Shown here: in pieces, positions 48,498 through 60,913 of the stretch
How the letters are laid out: each line of letters starts with the position of its first letter
Numbering within the stretch: position 1 is the first letter of the stretch
Assembly (NCBI RefSeq): GCF_020283565.1
Contig: NC_060063.1
Location: forward strand, 26,218,777-26,282,776
Source: Trifolium pratense
Lineage: Eukaryota; Streptophyta; Magnoliopsida; Fabales; Fabaceae
Direction of reading: 5' to 3'
DNA: 64,000 bases
Notes under the pieces: model-generated
What the model saw: only the letters and a program-made list of their open reading frames with translations
Told to the model about the DNA's origin: nothing
The model's database searches: none
Made by a program: the position numbers and the translations under genes

Positions 48498-50412
48498 TTA
48501 ACAAATGACACATGCATTAGGATTCTCTTCCATGCTTTGAACATGGTAATGTGTTGTCATGTAGGGATTATATGCCCTATAATTCCTAACCCATTCTTGA
48601 ATAGGATCTGGTTGTGGGGGTGCCTCTTTTTTCTTCTCTTCTTCTTTCTTTCCCTCTTCTTTCTTTCCTTCTTCTTTCTTTTCTCCCTCTTTCTTGGGTT
48701 CTTCTTTCTTCTTTTCAGGCTCTTTTGCTGGTCCAACAGCTATTATTTCTGTGTGCCAAAATTTTCTCAATTTGCTCACCACATTTACTGGATCTACTGT
48801 TCCTATCACTGTCAATTTCTTTTCTTTCATGTCCATTGAGATGGCATCAATCCCTAATAACATTGTTGAAGTAAGACATTTGAAAGTCTTGAATTTGTAT
48901 TAGTCCTAGAGTTTAGTCTTTTAAATTTACGAAATAACAAATCAGTATTTCATAAATAACACTGATTAATTTAGTCACACCTTCAATTGCATAATAAGTA
49001 AGACATTTGAAAGCCTTGAATTTGTATTAGTCCTAGAGTTTAGTCTTTTAAATTTACGAAATAGCAAATCAGTATTTCATAAATAACACTGATTAATTTA
49101 GTCACACCTTCAAAATATCTATAGTTGTAAATATCCATCAGAATCGGTGAACGATTTATATAGTATATACATTGGTTTAAAAATAGTTTTTTGCTGAATT
49201 AAGAAAAATATATGAAATTGTGGTACTACATTTGGAAAAATGAATAAATTGATTCATGTTATTCAGTTAAAGGGACTAATTTATTATTTGAAAATTTTGA
49301 GCATAACTTTCAAATGTGAAGGAGGCCAATCAACAATTAGAACAAGCTTATCAAAACAAGAACTATTGGTGGATATATAGGACTCACATAAATGTCAAAA
49401 GCCATTGCAATTTATATTCTTTTACCAATTGAGAATTTGTTGACAATACCTTTATATATGATTTAAAATAAGAGCTTAGCTAATTGTTTCAAAATGGCCA
49501 AATTCCAACTATAAAATAATGGGAGTATTAAGAAAATGCCTTTTATTTAAGGGGAGAAATTTATTGACCCTTTGTTGCTTCAAAAGCTAAACTTCGAACA
49601 ATTAGATTAATCTAACAACGAATCTATTATATCTCAACTGTTAGATTAATCCAATAACCGAAGTTTAACATGAGAAGACAAATGATCTAGTTTGAAAATT
49701 AGGCAGATCATTGGAATACAATACAAAAATATTAGAATTTTTATAGTTAGCATAAAATAATTAAAATTTAAATACTAAGTAAACATGAGATACTTAAGAT
49801 TGTGGAGATATTAAAATTAACCAATAAAGTTTAACAACAAATTATTCTCTAATCCATTTTTTGACGATAGAAGGCAAAATTGTAAAAAATAACCCAAAGT
49901 GAAGAATAGTATAATGAATGATTTGGTACCTGAAAGAGTTGAAACTGTTTTGAGTGCTTTCTTCTTATCCTTGTCATCCTGTAACTCTAACTTGAGCACA
50001 AACTTCTACAAGTGGAAATCAAGAACTAATTTTAATCTTAATTCAAAATAAACCTTAATTTGATCAAAAAAAAAAATTAAGAAAAACAAACAAACACTTG
50101 ACCAATAAAAAATTAGTAATAAAAATATAATATATATACACTTGAAATTGAAACCAATATTTTCTACCAACAAAAAAAATCTATACTTTAATGGAAAACA
50201 TGAAATTTAAATCAAATCTAAACCAAGATCCTAATTAGGGTCATCTTATTTTTAATTCATACTATCCTAGATCTTTACATATATAGAAAAGGGAAGGCAT
50301 AAAGTTCATGGAGAATAATAAAAGGAATTAATTTTAAAAATTCAAGGAACTTATAAAGAAAAAAAAAACACATAGAAGATTCAAAGTTAGAAAGTGTGAA
50401 TCATACCTTCAT
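48498..50412 (-). CDS. Heavy-metal-associated isoprenylated plant protein (HIPP-like), 3 exons, 145 aa
   Basis: Exons: 50407-50412 (only ATG AAG), 49930-50005, 48498-48853. All introns are GT..AG and the frame closes at 145 codons. Residues 1-67 form a ferredoxin-like HMA fold pattern ([40 protein letters not shown]). A Lys/Glu-rich linker (residues about 70-102) and a Pro/Tyr-rich tail follow, ending in the CaaX box CVIC, a prenylation signal that anchors HIPPs to membranes. The usual CxxC metal-binding pair is missing: the loop is QDDKDK, so metal binding is doubtful, as in the subset of HIPPs that act through protein interactions. The tiny first exon is typical of this gene family. Confidence 0.9.
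48869..49123. repeat. 127-bp tandem duplication in intron 2 of the HIPP-like gene
   Basis: A unit starting AAGTAAGACATTTGAAAG at about 48869 recurs 127 bp later with one or two changes. It begins only about 15 bp upstream of the exon 3 acceptor. Confidence 0.85.
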
Positions 50413-51503
50413 TTTGTTTCAATGTTGTGCAACTTTAAGCAGATCAAATAATGGTATGTTGGAAAATATTGAAAGGAAGATATATTAGACTTTAGAGATA
50501 GAAGAAGTGAGAGGGAATGAAATAAGAAAACTATATAGTAAAATATTATAATAATTATATGAATATGAAAATGTTAGTAGTATATACTACTAGTACTATT
50601 GAAGAGGTGAAAAATGATGGAGTAGTTGGCTTTATAGTCAGAATGAGCAGCTATAAGAATTGAATGAAGTATAGCTAAGAATCACCCTTTTTTTTTTTCT
50701 GAGCATAACCCCACACACACAAAAAATGGCAGTAGCTGGTTTGATTTTGACCGGATGGTTCAAGGCTGCCACAATATTTTTTTGAATTAAGGGGTGGTCC
50801 TTTGATTAACTTCTTATAGAAAGTAGAATTACTTTTTATTAAGTGCTTTATAATTAATGTTTATTTTTTCAATGATGGTATCATTATGATAGATACATGC
50901 ATTTTGTATTGAGTTGTGTTATTTAAACATAAATTTGACGGACACGTATATAAATACAAAAGGAAAAAAATATGCATGCAAATCTATAAAAAATAATATA
51001 TTATTTTAAAAATGGAAAAATGTATATTTGTCTGATTTGTGTCTAAAAATTGTGTTTATATATCATTTCTGTTTTGTATTAAAAAAAATACTACTACTAA
51101 CCTTGGTTAATTTTTGCTGATCTCACAATATCATGACATAACTCAATTCAAATCCATGGAAGAAATTATAGCGAAGGACAGTGCATTATAGAGGTTATTT
51201 TATCTTTAATGAAAAATTTGCGGATATAACATTTCTTTTTACAAAGGACATAACATTGTTATATACCGCGTTTTTGTTGTTACATTAGTGTTTTATATGT
51301 TAGCTAATAAAAAATAGGACACATCATCGTTTTATGGTGATAAATTGGAATCAAGGATAAAATTGTAGAAAATTAGGAAGACAAAAATGTTTGATTTTTA
51401 AATAAGAGAACCATAGTCATAAATTATGTAAAAAAAATAGAATGATTTAAAATACAATTAAACTTTTATTTTAAGGAGAAAACTAACACACGCCTTCATG
51501 GTA
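50413..51503. other. Upstream region of the HIPP-like gene; gene-free
   Basis: AT-rich, no reading frame of note. The first few hundred bases probably hold the HIPP promoter. Confidence 0.4.
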
Positions 51504-51784
51504 CTTCCTCCGTACCACAATATATGTCACTTTGGAGAAAAAATTTGTACCACAATATATGTCGCTTTATATTACCAATGAAAAATTTGATGTTATTTTT
51601 CCTATTATACCCTTAACTATTTATTATTCTATCTTCTTTCAATTATTCAATTTATTTTTTCAATACCATAAATGAAGGACAATTTTGTAAATCAATTCAT
51701 AATCTCTTTTTTCATACAATATTAATTACATTTCTTAATATGTGTAAAATTGTCAAAGCGACATATATTGTGGTACGGAGGGAG
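51504..51784. mobile_element. Stowaway-like MITE (281 bp)
   Basis: CTTCCTCCGTACCACAATAT and ATATTGTGGTACGGAGGGAG are inverted termini between TA dinucleotides. The ACCACAATATATGTC motif is repeated once more inside the left end. Confidence 0.8.
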
Positions 51785-52554
51785 TACATGTTAAGAAACT
51801 CAATATAAAAATATTCATCTAAAATTCATGATTATTTTATTTTCTATGTAATTTTTTCATTTTTAAGTTCCTTAAACCTACAGTACGAATGAATGACTTC
51901 TACATCACATATCTTAGTTCGAGAACATTCGTCAAATACTTTTTAGATATTCCAATTTCCAAGAGTTATTCAAGGAAAATTTCTTTTACCAATCCATCAT
52001 TGACTAAATATGGGTCATGCGCTAACAGTTCTGAATCTTCTATTATTCCAATTTCCATTAGCTTTGACTCCTATTTAATTTGTCAAAAATTACTCCCTCA
52101 GACCTTATTTATAAGTAAAAATTATTTTTTAGATTTATTGAAAAATTAATATATCTAACCTATATTTAAGTTAGATACATTAGTTATTAATTTAGATCAT
52201 CTAAAATGATTAAAGTGTAACATAAAAAAATTAATAGTTTTGATTGAAATAAACCTATAATTATTATTATTTTTTTTACGAAAAACCTATAATTACTTGT
52301 TATACTATAATATTTACTTTTTTAAAGTAACAGTTGATATTACTATAGTGAATTATTCCCTATAGAGAAGTCAAATTTTATTTTTAAAATAAAGCTAATA
52401 AAATTTGAACCTACAACCTCGTGCATTCTACTCAAATTATTCACCACCAGAGGGTGGGATGGGTAACAAACAACTAATAATTTGCTATTAAAAAAAAAAA
52501 TCACCACCAAATCAATCATAATTGCTTAAAATAAGGTCACATTCATTCAATTAA
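51785..52554. other. Gene-free stretch with a broken MITE end
   Basis: CTCCCTCAGACCTTATTTAT at about 52092 looks like one end of a Stowaway-type MITE whose partner was not found. Nothing else is supported. Confidence 0.4.
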
Positions 52555-53791
52555 GGGTAAATAGTATTATACCCTCCTGCAAAATAGGCGAGTTTTGCGT
52601 TACCCCCTGCAAAATATTTTTTTGAGATTACCCCCTGTAATGTCAAGATTCCTTGCGTTACCCCCTGGCTCAACAAGTGGGCATATGACATGAAAGAATC
52701 TTGACGTGGCATGACACGTGGAAATTAATTTATTTTTTATTTATTTTTAATTGCCAACTCATTAATTAATGTGAGTTTTTAATTAAAAAAAAAAAACTTA
52801 AAAGTTGTTATATTTTTATGAACTTACTTAAAAGTAAGTTTTTTTTTTTGACTAAAAGTTGTTATTATATATAAAAAAAAAAAATCTTTTTTTTTGACTA
52901 AAAGTTGTTATTATTTACTCAAAAAATAATTTTTTTTTTAATATATAATAACAAGTTTTAGTCAAAAAAAAGAAAAAAACTTTTAGTCAAAAAAAAAAAG
53001 AATTTTTTTTTTATATATATAATAACAACTTTTAGTCAAAAAAAAAAGAATTCTTTTAGTAAAAAAAAAAAAGAAATCTTTTTTTTTTATATATATAATA
53101 ACAACTTTTAGTCAAACAAAAAAAAATATCTTTTTTTTATATATACATTAACAACTTTTAGTCAAAAAAAAAATCTTTTAGTAATTTTTTTTATATATAT
53201 TAACAACTTTTAGTCAAAAAAAAATAAAAATATGTTTTTTTTTATATATAATAACAACTTTTAGTAAAAAAAAAAGAAATTTTTTTTTTATATATATAAT
53301 AACAACTTTTAGTCAAACAAAAAAAAATCTTTTAGTCAAAAAAAAAAAAAGAAATCTTTTTTTTTTATATATATAATAACAACTTTTAGTCAAAAAAAAA
53401 AAGAAATCTTTTAGTCAAAAAAAAAAAAGAATTTTTTTTTTTTATATATAATAACAACTTTTAGTCAAAAAAAAAATCTTTTAGTCAAAAAAAACAAAAC
53501 TTTCTTTTAAGTAAGTTCATAAAAATATAACAACTTTTAAGTTTTTTTTTTCATTTTTTTAATTAAAAACCCACATTAATTAATGAGTTGGCAATTAAAA
53601 ATAAATAAAAAATAAATTAATTTCCACGTGTCATGCCACGTCAAGATTCTTCCATGTCATATGCCTACTTGTTGAGCCAGGGGGGTAACGCAAGGAATCT
53701 TGACATTGCAGGGGGGTAATCTCAAAAAAATATTTTGCAGGGGGTAACGCAAAACTTGCCTATTTTGCAGGGGGTATAACACTATTTACCC
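52555..53791. mobile_element. Mutator-like foldback with an AT-rich hairpin array (1,237 bp)
   Basis: Terminal inverted repeats of about 280 bp start GGGTAAATAGT and contain repeated GTTACCCCCTG motifs. They are flanked by a perfect 9-bp duplication TTCAATTAA (52546-52554 and 53792-53800). The core (about 52790-53540) is an array of AACTTTTAGTCAAAAAAA blocks alternating with TTTTTTTTATATATAATA; the first units are inverted relative to the rest. No coding capacity. Confidence 0.88.
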
Positions 53792-53800
53792 TTCAATTAA

Positions 53801-54587
53801 TGCACAAACAATTGAAAAGAAAACACCTTACCTTTCATTCTTATTAATTATATAAGACAATTTTCACTACATTATATTAAAAAAAAATTATTTTTTGTCT
53901 CTTAGAATTAGAATTATAAAAACATTTTTAATTCCTCTCTATTAAGAAAGTGGGTGCACTTGCAATGTAAGGACATGAAGTGAGAATTATCATTTTGAGA
54001 ATTAGCACCCAAAAAGTTTGTGATTAGTTTGATTGCCATGTTGGAAAATTGGAATGATTAATCAAGATTAATATTCCCCACTTAGTCAATGACCAAATCA
54101 TCTAGTCAATGACCAAATCATCTAGTCAATGGCTTAGACTAATACTAACATCATCTGTGACGTCAATTGCTCATATATATATATATATATATATAAACAC
54201 AAGTGTCCGGTGAATTTCACGATGTAAATATACTTATTCAAGTTATGGGCATCTTAACGGTCAACATCATAATGATTGATGCATGATAATAAGATCTAGA
54301 TTTCAACATTTATATCAGTGTTGAGGCCGTTTCGGTCGCTCTCACATTAGGAGTTGTGGCTTCGTGTCGGGAACTTATATATCTTTCATGCGAAAATTTT
54401 GGATATTGATTCTCTCATTCTTAACCTAAAAACAACAATAATAGAAAAAAAAACGGTAAACATAGCAGGAAAAAAATTAAACAAAGAAAGAAAAAGAGAA
54501 TTATTGTGTTAGATATAGTTTTTTTGGGAGTTGATAATTAGTGTCAAAAGCATGCTGTCCCGGATGAATAAACGTGCAAGATATAAA
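53801..54587. other. Gene-free stretch with small simple repeats
   Basis: Nearly three copies of a 21-bp unit TAGTCAATGACCAAATCATC lie at about 54083-54131, and an (AT)n run at about 54172-54195. No gene. Confidence 0.6.
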
Positions 54588-54894
54588 GGCTTAATTAGTA
54601 AAATGGTCCCTTAAAGACATTTTTGGTTTTAGATTGGTCATCTCTTAAAGAAAAAAAGGTCCAAATAGGTCCCTTAAAGAAAAAAAAGTCCGAATAGGTC
54701 CCTTAAAGACATCTCCGTTAATCAGTTTGGTCCCTAAAAAGAGGTCTAAATAGGACCAAACTGATTAACAGAGATGTCTTTAAGGGACCTATTCAGACTT
54801 TTTTTCTTTAAGGGACCTATTTGGACCTTTTTTTCTTTAAGGGACCAATCTGAAACCAAAAATATCTTTAAGGGACCATTTTACTAATTAAGCC
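54588..54894. mobile_element. Mutator-like foldback MITE (307 bp)
   Basis: Almost the whole element is an inverted repeat: GGCTTAATTAGTAAAATGG at both ends with three internal GGTCCCTTAAAGA motifs per arm. It is flanked by a perfect 9-bp duplication AGATATAAA (54579-54587 and 54895-54903). The terminus resembles that of the 34795-35897 element (GGCTTAA). Confidence 0.88.
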
Positions 54895-54903
54895 AGATAT
54901 AAA

Positions 54904-55330
54904 TAAATGAATTTTTCTAACACGTGTCTCTGAAGCACTCTTTAAACATTTTATTTAAAGAATCTATTTAATCAAAAAATGAAATATTTCAATTCTGATC
55001 TAATGCATTGATTTTACATATTTTCATAAAAAAATTATAATAAAATTACTATTTAAAATATTTAAAAAGTACTTCAGATCCCTCGTTAGCATTTTCCTAA
55101 ATAAAATCTAACTAATTTCAATTACACAAGTCAAAGGTCAAGATAATTCTTGATCATCCTCAGGATGTTCCTAATTAATGTTACAGCACCACATGCGGTT
55201 TTTAAGTGCTATTGTATAGATGCTATATTGTTTTGAATTGGTATATAGATGCTATATTGTTTTGCATGTACACATGATTTAAATTTTCAAACTATATAAT
55301 AGCATTAACAACATTTGTAGTCATATTTAC
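54904..55330. other. Gene-free AT-rich stretch
   Basis: No supported gene or element. Confidence 0.5.
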
Positions 55331-55337
55331 AACATTT

Positions 55338-55574
55338 ATGACGGTTGTTATGTCGGCTGTTGTGCAAGGAGCCGATATTATTAATGTCATTTTTAATCTC
55401 TTGTGGGGACTAAATGATGAAGATGCAGTTCAAGTTACCACAATTTTATGGAGTATCTGGAAACAACGCAACAATAAGGTTTGGAATAACACGGTTGATA
55501 CTCAAAGTCGTGTAATTAGTTGCGCCGAGGAGATGATATGTGATTGGGCTGCTGTTTACGTGGAAATTTGGTAA
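55338..55574 (+). pseudogene. LINE zinc-binding-region fragment
   Basis: One plus-strand frame reads LLWGLNDEDAVQVTTILWSI followed by WKQRNNKVWNN, the conserved stretch between the reverse transcriptase and RNase H-like domain of plant LINEs. It is an isolated fragment ending at a stop. It is related in type to, but not continuous with, the fragment at 45996-46521. Confidence 0.65.
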
Positions 55575-55657
55575 ATAACCGCTAGTTTAAGTATTTAAAC
55601 TCGCGAGATCAACTAGTAAATCTCAGGACAATTTTGTGTTTTGTTTACTTAGAAAAA

Positions 55658-56327
55658 TGTTTGAGTGTTCGTCCAAAAAGTATAACAAACACTTAAGAAT
55701 TAAATCTTTTGCAAACGATGAAAGAAAAAGCTAGTTCGAATCGCCTCGAAACAGCAATTTCATAAACAAACATTAAATAAGATTAAAGAACATTGCTGGA
55801 AAGTAAATTGCATTGAATGAAAATCAATTACAAAGTAAATGGTTCACAAAACATACATCTTCTCCTCGATATTCCTTTCGTTCGATCGCTGAGTACTTAG
55901 AATTTTCAGAGAAAGTTTTGTATAAAATTTTGTGACCCTTGTTTTGAATGAAAAACTACTATAAATACTATGGCGAAGTGGTAACTGCTTCTTGATCATC
56001 TGGACGCTCTTCGATTTGCCACGTCGACCCACGTTCTCCACTTTCGACTCTTCTTTCTTCAGTGCGCGCCAATACTCTATTGGGCCGTTGTTGTTTCTTT
56101 TGGGCCTGGACCAACTGACCCTTTGATTTGTTTCGCCGTTTCGACACGCTCCTTGGCAGATTAACCTACAAGCATTAACTTCGACGCCTTCGAAACTCTT
56201 TCCCGTTTCAACATAGTTGAAGCTTCGACACAATATCTGAAAGTTTTATTTTAACAACCTAACCTTCAAATAAATATTGGACCCACCAATTATATTTAAT
56301 TGATAAATACCAAATTTATGCCCAACA
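55658..56327 (-). repeat. 3' LTR of the right retrotransposon (about 670 bp)
   Basis: On the minus strand it runs from TGTTGGGC (56327) to CTCAAACA (55658), giving TGTT..AACA ends. A G-run (TTTTTGGGGGG) immediately inside at about 56334-56345 could serve as the polypurine tract. A TATTTATAG motif at about 55960-55970 is a possible LTR TATA region. The left boundary was chosen from end symmetry only. Confidence 0.5.
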
Positions 56328-56572
56328 AATTGCCCCCCAAAAATGTCATTTTCGATTGTGTCTATCGAAAGAGGAAGTGACATTTTTGAAAGTATAAAGA
56401 GATATCTCTCTTTTTGTTTCTTTTCTCCTATCCTGATATCCAAATTTTTAGGATTGGCTCCAACACTTACTTTCTTTGCCACCTTTAAAGGGGATTAGAC
56501 ACTTGTCAGCGTAGGAAGTTGAAGAAGTTGTTATTTTCCTCTTTTGAATTATTTTAATTCCAAAATAACGCG

Positions 56573-56583
56573 CCCCTATATAT
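56573..56583 (+). promoter_or_regulatory. Candidate TATA box for the antisense plant-mobile-domain gene
   Basis: CCTATATATAGG lies about 245 bp upstream of the ATG at 56823 and is followed by a pyrimidine-rich leader (CTTTCTTCGCTGTTC...). The motif is palindromic, so it could also act on the other strand. Confidence 0.4.
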
Positions 56584-56822
56584 AGGCAACTCCTTTCTTC
56601 GCTGTTCTTTTTCCCAAACCTTTCAACTGTTCATCTTCTTTCTTAACTTTGGCGATTTTCTGCTGAATCTTTCGCTTTCAATCATCTTTAACTTTGAAAC
56701 CTTGTTTAACTTCAACCCATCACTCCCTTTTTCACTCGATTTATGTTAAAGTTGTTCTATCGTCTCGCGATTCCCAATTTCAACCCTAATCACCAACTTA
56801 GATAAACTTTTAAACTTCATCA

Positions 56823-59800
56823 ATGGCGTCAAGCTCAAACACTAGGAAGCTACTTCCTTACGCTGGAAAGTGGACCACCAACACGCTCTCTACTTACGAA
56901 GAAGGTACGGTTCCAGAACCATCACTAAGACTTGATTTGCAAAAGATTTGGGAAAGTCAAGTAATCTTCCCATATTCTATTAATAACCTGGTGCATGCGT
57001 TCGGTGGACCTAAACCAGATGATAAGAACCGAAACCCCAACACCATGTCTATTTTCCCTGTCTACAAACCTTGTGCTCCTAGGGTTTTCATCAGCGAACC
57101 TTATAACTTTAGTTACATCAAGGCACCTAACAGGGTATTTTGATCAGCTCCTTCTTTGAATGACCAATATCTTGCTTGGTTAGAGAGAGTACAGTGTGAT
57201 AAAGCTGATATTTGGCAAGCTTGTGGTATTTATGACCTTATTCAATTTTCTAGGACAGGCCTCAAATACCAGCAAGAGATTATTATTGCTGTTTTGCACT
57301 TTTTTGAGTCTTCTACCAACACTTTCCACTTTGAATGTGGTGTGATGACTCCCACTTTGCTTGATGTTTCTGCTATCACTGGTTTATCACCAATTGGGGA
57401 TACTTATGACCCTTTCAAAGCTTCTGACAACATCAAATTCGACTTTCACCACAAATCCTACTCCAAATACATCCTGGAAAACCAAAAGGATGATGATGAA
57501 GTGAGTGCTGAAGAGCATGTTGCTTTCTTAACTCTTTGGATATCCCAATATGTGTTCTGCACCCAATCTCTTCAGGTGGCCAAGAAATATATCCCCATGG
57601 CCATTCAGCTTCATGAATGTCAGCAATTCAGTTTTGCTCGACTCATCCTTGTATGTCTTTACGAATCCATGAGAGATGCTTGTGAGCACCTTAAGAAAAC
57701 AGGTGATGGATCTACCTTCCTGGGTCCTGGCCCCTTCTAGTTATTGCAACTGTGGTTGAATGCCATATTCCCTACGGAGTTAGACCTCTTCTTGCTAGAG
57801 CAATTTTATGTTGAATCTAGTGCGCGCCAAGTCGAAGGCACTAGACTAGCAAGATTGGTTCCTAGGATGAGGGGCCTTTCTTATGATGCAGTCTTCCAAC
57901 AATATTTCAATGTCTTTTTGAGCCTAAAGGAATTCAAACCTAGCTTTGCTCCTTTTGTAGACAGACCACTTGGTCCTTATTGGTTTGTTCATCACTTTCC
58001 TCCTCTACCAGACTATGAAGAACTGATCACCAACATTTGGAGGGCTTACTTGATGCCTACAGTCCTCTCTTGTCGAGTTGGACCAGCTGCTGGAGAATTT
58101 GGGTTAGTTGGTTATTTCCCAAATTTGGTATCTCACCAATTTGGCCTAACCCAAATACTCCCAAAGAGCATATACTTAGAAGAAAGGGATGTTTGCTTAG
58201 GCAAGTATGGCATGACAGAGCCTCAATATCGTTTGTTCTTGGAACATTTCGACAAGCCTACTTATGAGCTCACCCCTTTCGAATTTGTATCTTCTCATGC
58301 TTGCACTAGGGAATTCTCCAGATGGTGGTCTCTCCATTATGAAGGGCGCCGGGTAGACAAGGATGTCTTGCTTACTACTATCTCTAATGTATTCGACTCA
58401 TCCATTTTGAACAAGATTAAGTCCAAACTAAACACCAGAGGTAACCTTTGCTTCAAACCATACTTGTGTAATCCCCAGTTTGTACACATTTTCATTTCAT
58501 GTGCATTTCCTTATGTAGGAAGCAAATCAAAAGTTGGCTCCAGCAGCTCTAATAAACCTTCTCTTCCACCAACAAAGGTTGAGCTAGGGGTAAGCATTTT
58601 ACCTTTAAATACACTTCACATTCCTCTGTGGATTTTTGGCTAACTTTTTGCTATGCCATTTCTCAGGTTACCACGCGCAAAAGATCAAACCCAGTTGAAG
58701 CTCCCTCTTCTTCAAAGAAATAGAAGCCTACTCAAGTTACTCTTTCGAGCACTCCAAATGAGGTAACTTTTTGGCCATGAGCTTGCTTTTTCATTGTTCT
58801 TTGGCTTGAATGCAAACTTATTGAAATATGGCTTATAGGACACCACCACTCTTCCAACCATCAATGAACAACCCGCAGCTGCCACCATGCAAGATCCTCT
58901 TCCTTCTGATCAACCATCTAGGGACAAGAAAAAGAAGAAGAAGAAAGACAAGAAGAACAGCTACCTAGCTTCTCATGAAAATCACCCCACTGACTCTGCA
59001 GCACAGGAAGAAGCTTCTAGACCTTCTGAAGATCCTCCACAAGATCAATCAGAAAAGAAAAAGAAGAAAAAGAAGCACAAGGAGCCTTCCTCTTCAATTA
59101 CTCCAGCTGAAACAGGCGCTGTCGAAGCAGAAACACCTAAGGTGCCTGAGGTTGATCTGGATAGCCATGTACAAGTAAGCACTCTCTTCTGGATCTTAAT
59201 GCTTTTCCTTGTTTTTAACTTCCTGCTTACCTTATGAATTTTGTTCTATTCCAGCCACAAAATCCCCCACAACCTGTGCTTCAGGAAGATCCTTCTCCCA
59301 GCAAAGTGGTCAAGGATGTAGTTGAAGAACTGAATGCTACACAGCAGGACACTGTAGAAAGGACTCCTTCTCCTCAGCCTGTCGAAACGCCTATCCCCAA
59401 CAAATCACCATCTCCTAAGCCCACTAGCTCGCCTCACCTTGGCGCAGGAGACGCTATACTTGAACCCAACCCTTTATTGGCTCAAGCACAAATGCCAAAT
59501 CCAAATGAGCAAGTATTGGATGCTGTTAATGCTGAAGCTAGCCACAATGTAGGGGTTGCCAATGAGCAAGGCCCACCTCTCGAAGGTGAACATTCCACTA
59601 CCAATCAGCCACAACCAAGTGGGCCAAGCCATTGCTCTGGTTCTATGAACACCAACAACTTCGACTCTGATGACAATGATTCCCAAACTGGAGATTCTTA
59701 TGGTGAGGAAGGTACTTCTGTTTCAAAACCTCCTCCTTCCATCATTTTGCCAGCTAAACTAGCTAAAGAGTTGAAGGATTTAGCCCCAGCGGATGCACTT

Positions 59801-60514
59801 AGTAAGCTCCTTTCAAATCATGGTACCTCTAACCCTGATGCTGAGGACAAGGAAAGCTCATTTGAGCAAGAGCAATTTGATCATGAGCTGAGGTTTAAAA
59901 GAGAGATTCTTGATGGAGACATGTTAGGATTGCTCGAGCGTGATTCTTCCATCTACTTCAACATCAAAGCCTTGTTCAATAAGCTCCAAAATCCTAGGAC
60001 CAGCGAAACAACTTTCTTCCTAGTCACTCAAGCAGAGGCCTACTTGGAGCAATATGTCAATCAATCTCAACTCCTGACCAGAACTGATGAGCTTCTGAAC
60101 TCTCAACTTTCTGCACAACAACGTCTTTTCGACCAAGCAGCCCATTGCAATGCAGAAGTCACGAGGGTCAAAGCTACCTCTTCTGATGCCCTCAACCAAA
60201 TTGTGGTTTGTGAAGACAACATCACCAAATGGCAATCTAAGATCAAAGAGTTGGAAGAGAAGATTCGACAAGAGGAAGCCAAGAAGGAGCATTTTACTGC
60301 ATTGGCTGTCGAAGTTCACAGGGTCAAGATTGATGAGCTAGCCCATGAAGGTCTTCAGCATTATAGTGATGGCTTGGCTGTTCAGAGGCAAGTGGAACGT
60401 CTTGCAAACGACAAGGAAGTGTTGTAGCGTAAGTTGGTTTCCATTCGAAACCAATATTACCAATTCAAAGCAGCTAACCAGAAGCCACCTTCTTCGTCAC
60501 AGCAGCGCTCTTAG
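56823..60514 (+). pseudogene. Plant-mobile-domain / coiled-coil gene antisense to the retrotransposon, 4 exons, 4 stops
   Basis: Exons 56823-58589, 58667-58762, 58839-59174 and 59255-60514 join in one frame through GT..AG introns of 64-80 bp (about 1,150 codons). Exon 1 has the plant mobile domain pattern (aminotransferase-like PMD): [60 protein letters not shown], and later FVSSHACTREFSRWWSLHYE. Exons 3-4 are Lys-rich (KKKKKKKDKK), then Pro/Ser-rich, then a long coiled coil (about 59900-60420). The reading frame is broken by stops at 57141, 57738, 58721 and 60425. Each is one C-to-T change from an Arg or Gln codon. PMD proteins are plant nuclear factors and also occur in transposons. Splice sites are predicted from sequence only. 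Function within the element is unknown. Confidence 0.75.
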
Positions 60515-60905
60515 GACTTATGTAATTTAATACAATATTTGTGCTTTTATTATTACCTTTGTCTCACTCGAACAACTGCCTTTTATCTTTACATTCGAAC
60601 AATTTAGGCGTACCTTTTTTAATGTATGCCTCCTTTTGGTTTTAATGTTGTACATTCCTATTTTGCCTAAGTTATTTTATTCTTAGGATCCACGACTGCT
60701 TGCTTTTCCTAATTTTGGCCAACATTCCAAGTTTGTTTAATAACTTCTCCAGAAGGATAAGACAAACAGGTTTTCAATGCAGTCAAATCTAACTGACTAC
60801 ACCCACTTGATCATTTATTGAACCAACACTTTCTAATGCGAAACTAATTATGGTTGTAACCATTTATGCATTTAAAGCGCGCTATTTAACCCTTGTGGCT
60901 CCTTC

Positions 60906-60913
60906 TATAAATA
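60906..60913 (+). promoter_or_regulatory. TATA box of the small antisense gene
   Basis: CTATAAATAC, 75 bp upstream of the ATG at 60981, followed by a typical A/C-rich plant leader without upstream ATGs. Confidence 0.55.

Noticed and set aside
48537..48903. Plus-strand hydrophobic frames opposite the HIPP-like gene
   Set aside because: Antisense of the Lys/Glu-rich linker yields Phe/Leu/Ser-rich sequence that mimics membrane proteins; the spliced minus-strand gene explains the region.
55844..56233. 129-codon minus-strand frame near the left end of the right element
   Set aside because: It lies inside the predicted 3' LTR, has no domain and reads like LTR leader sequence.
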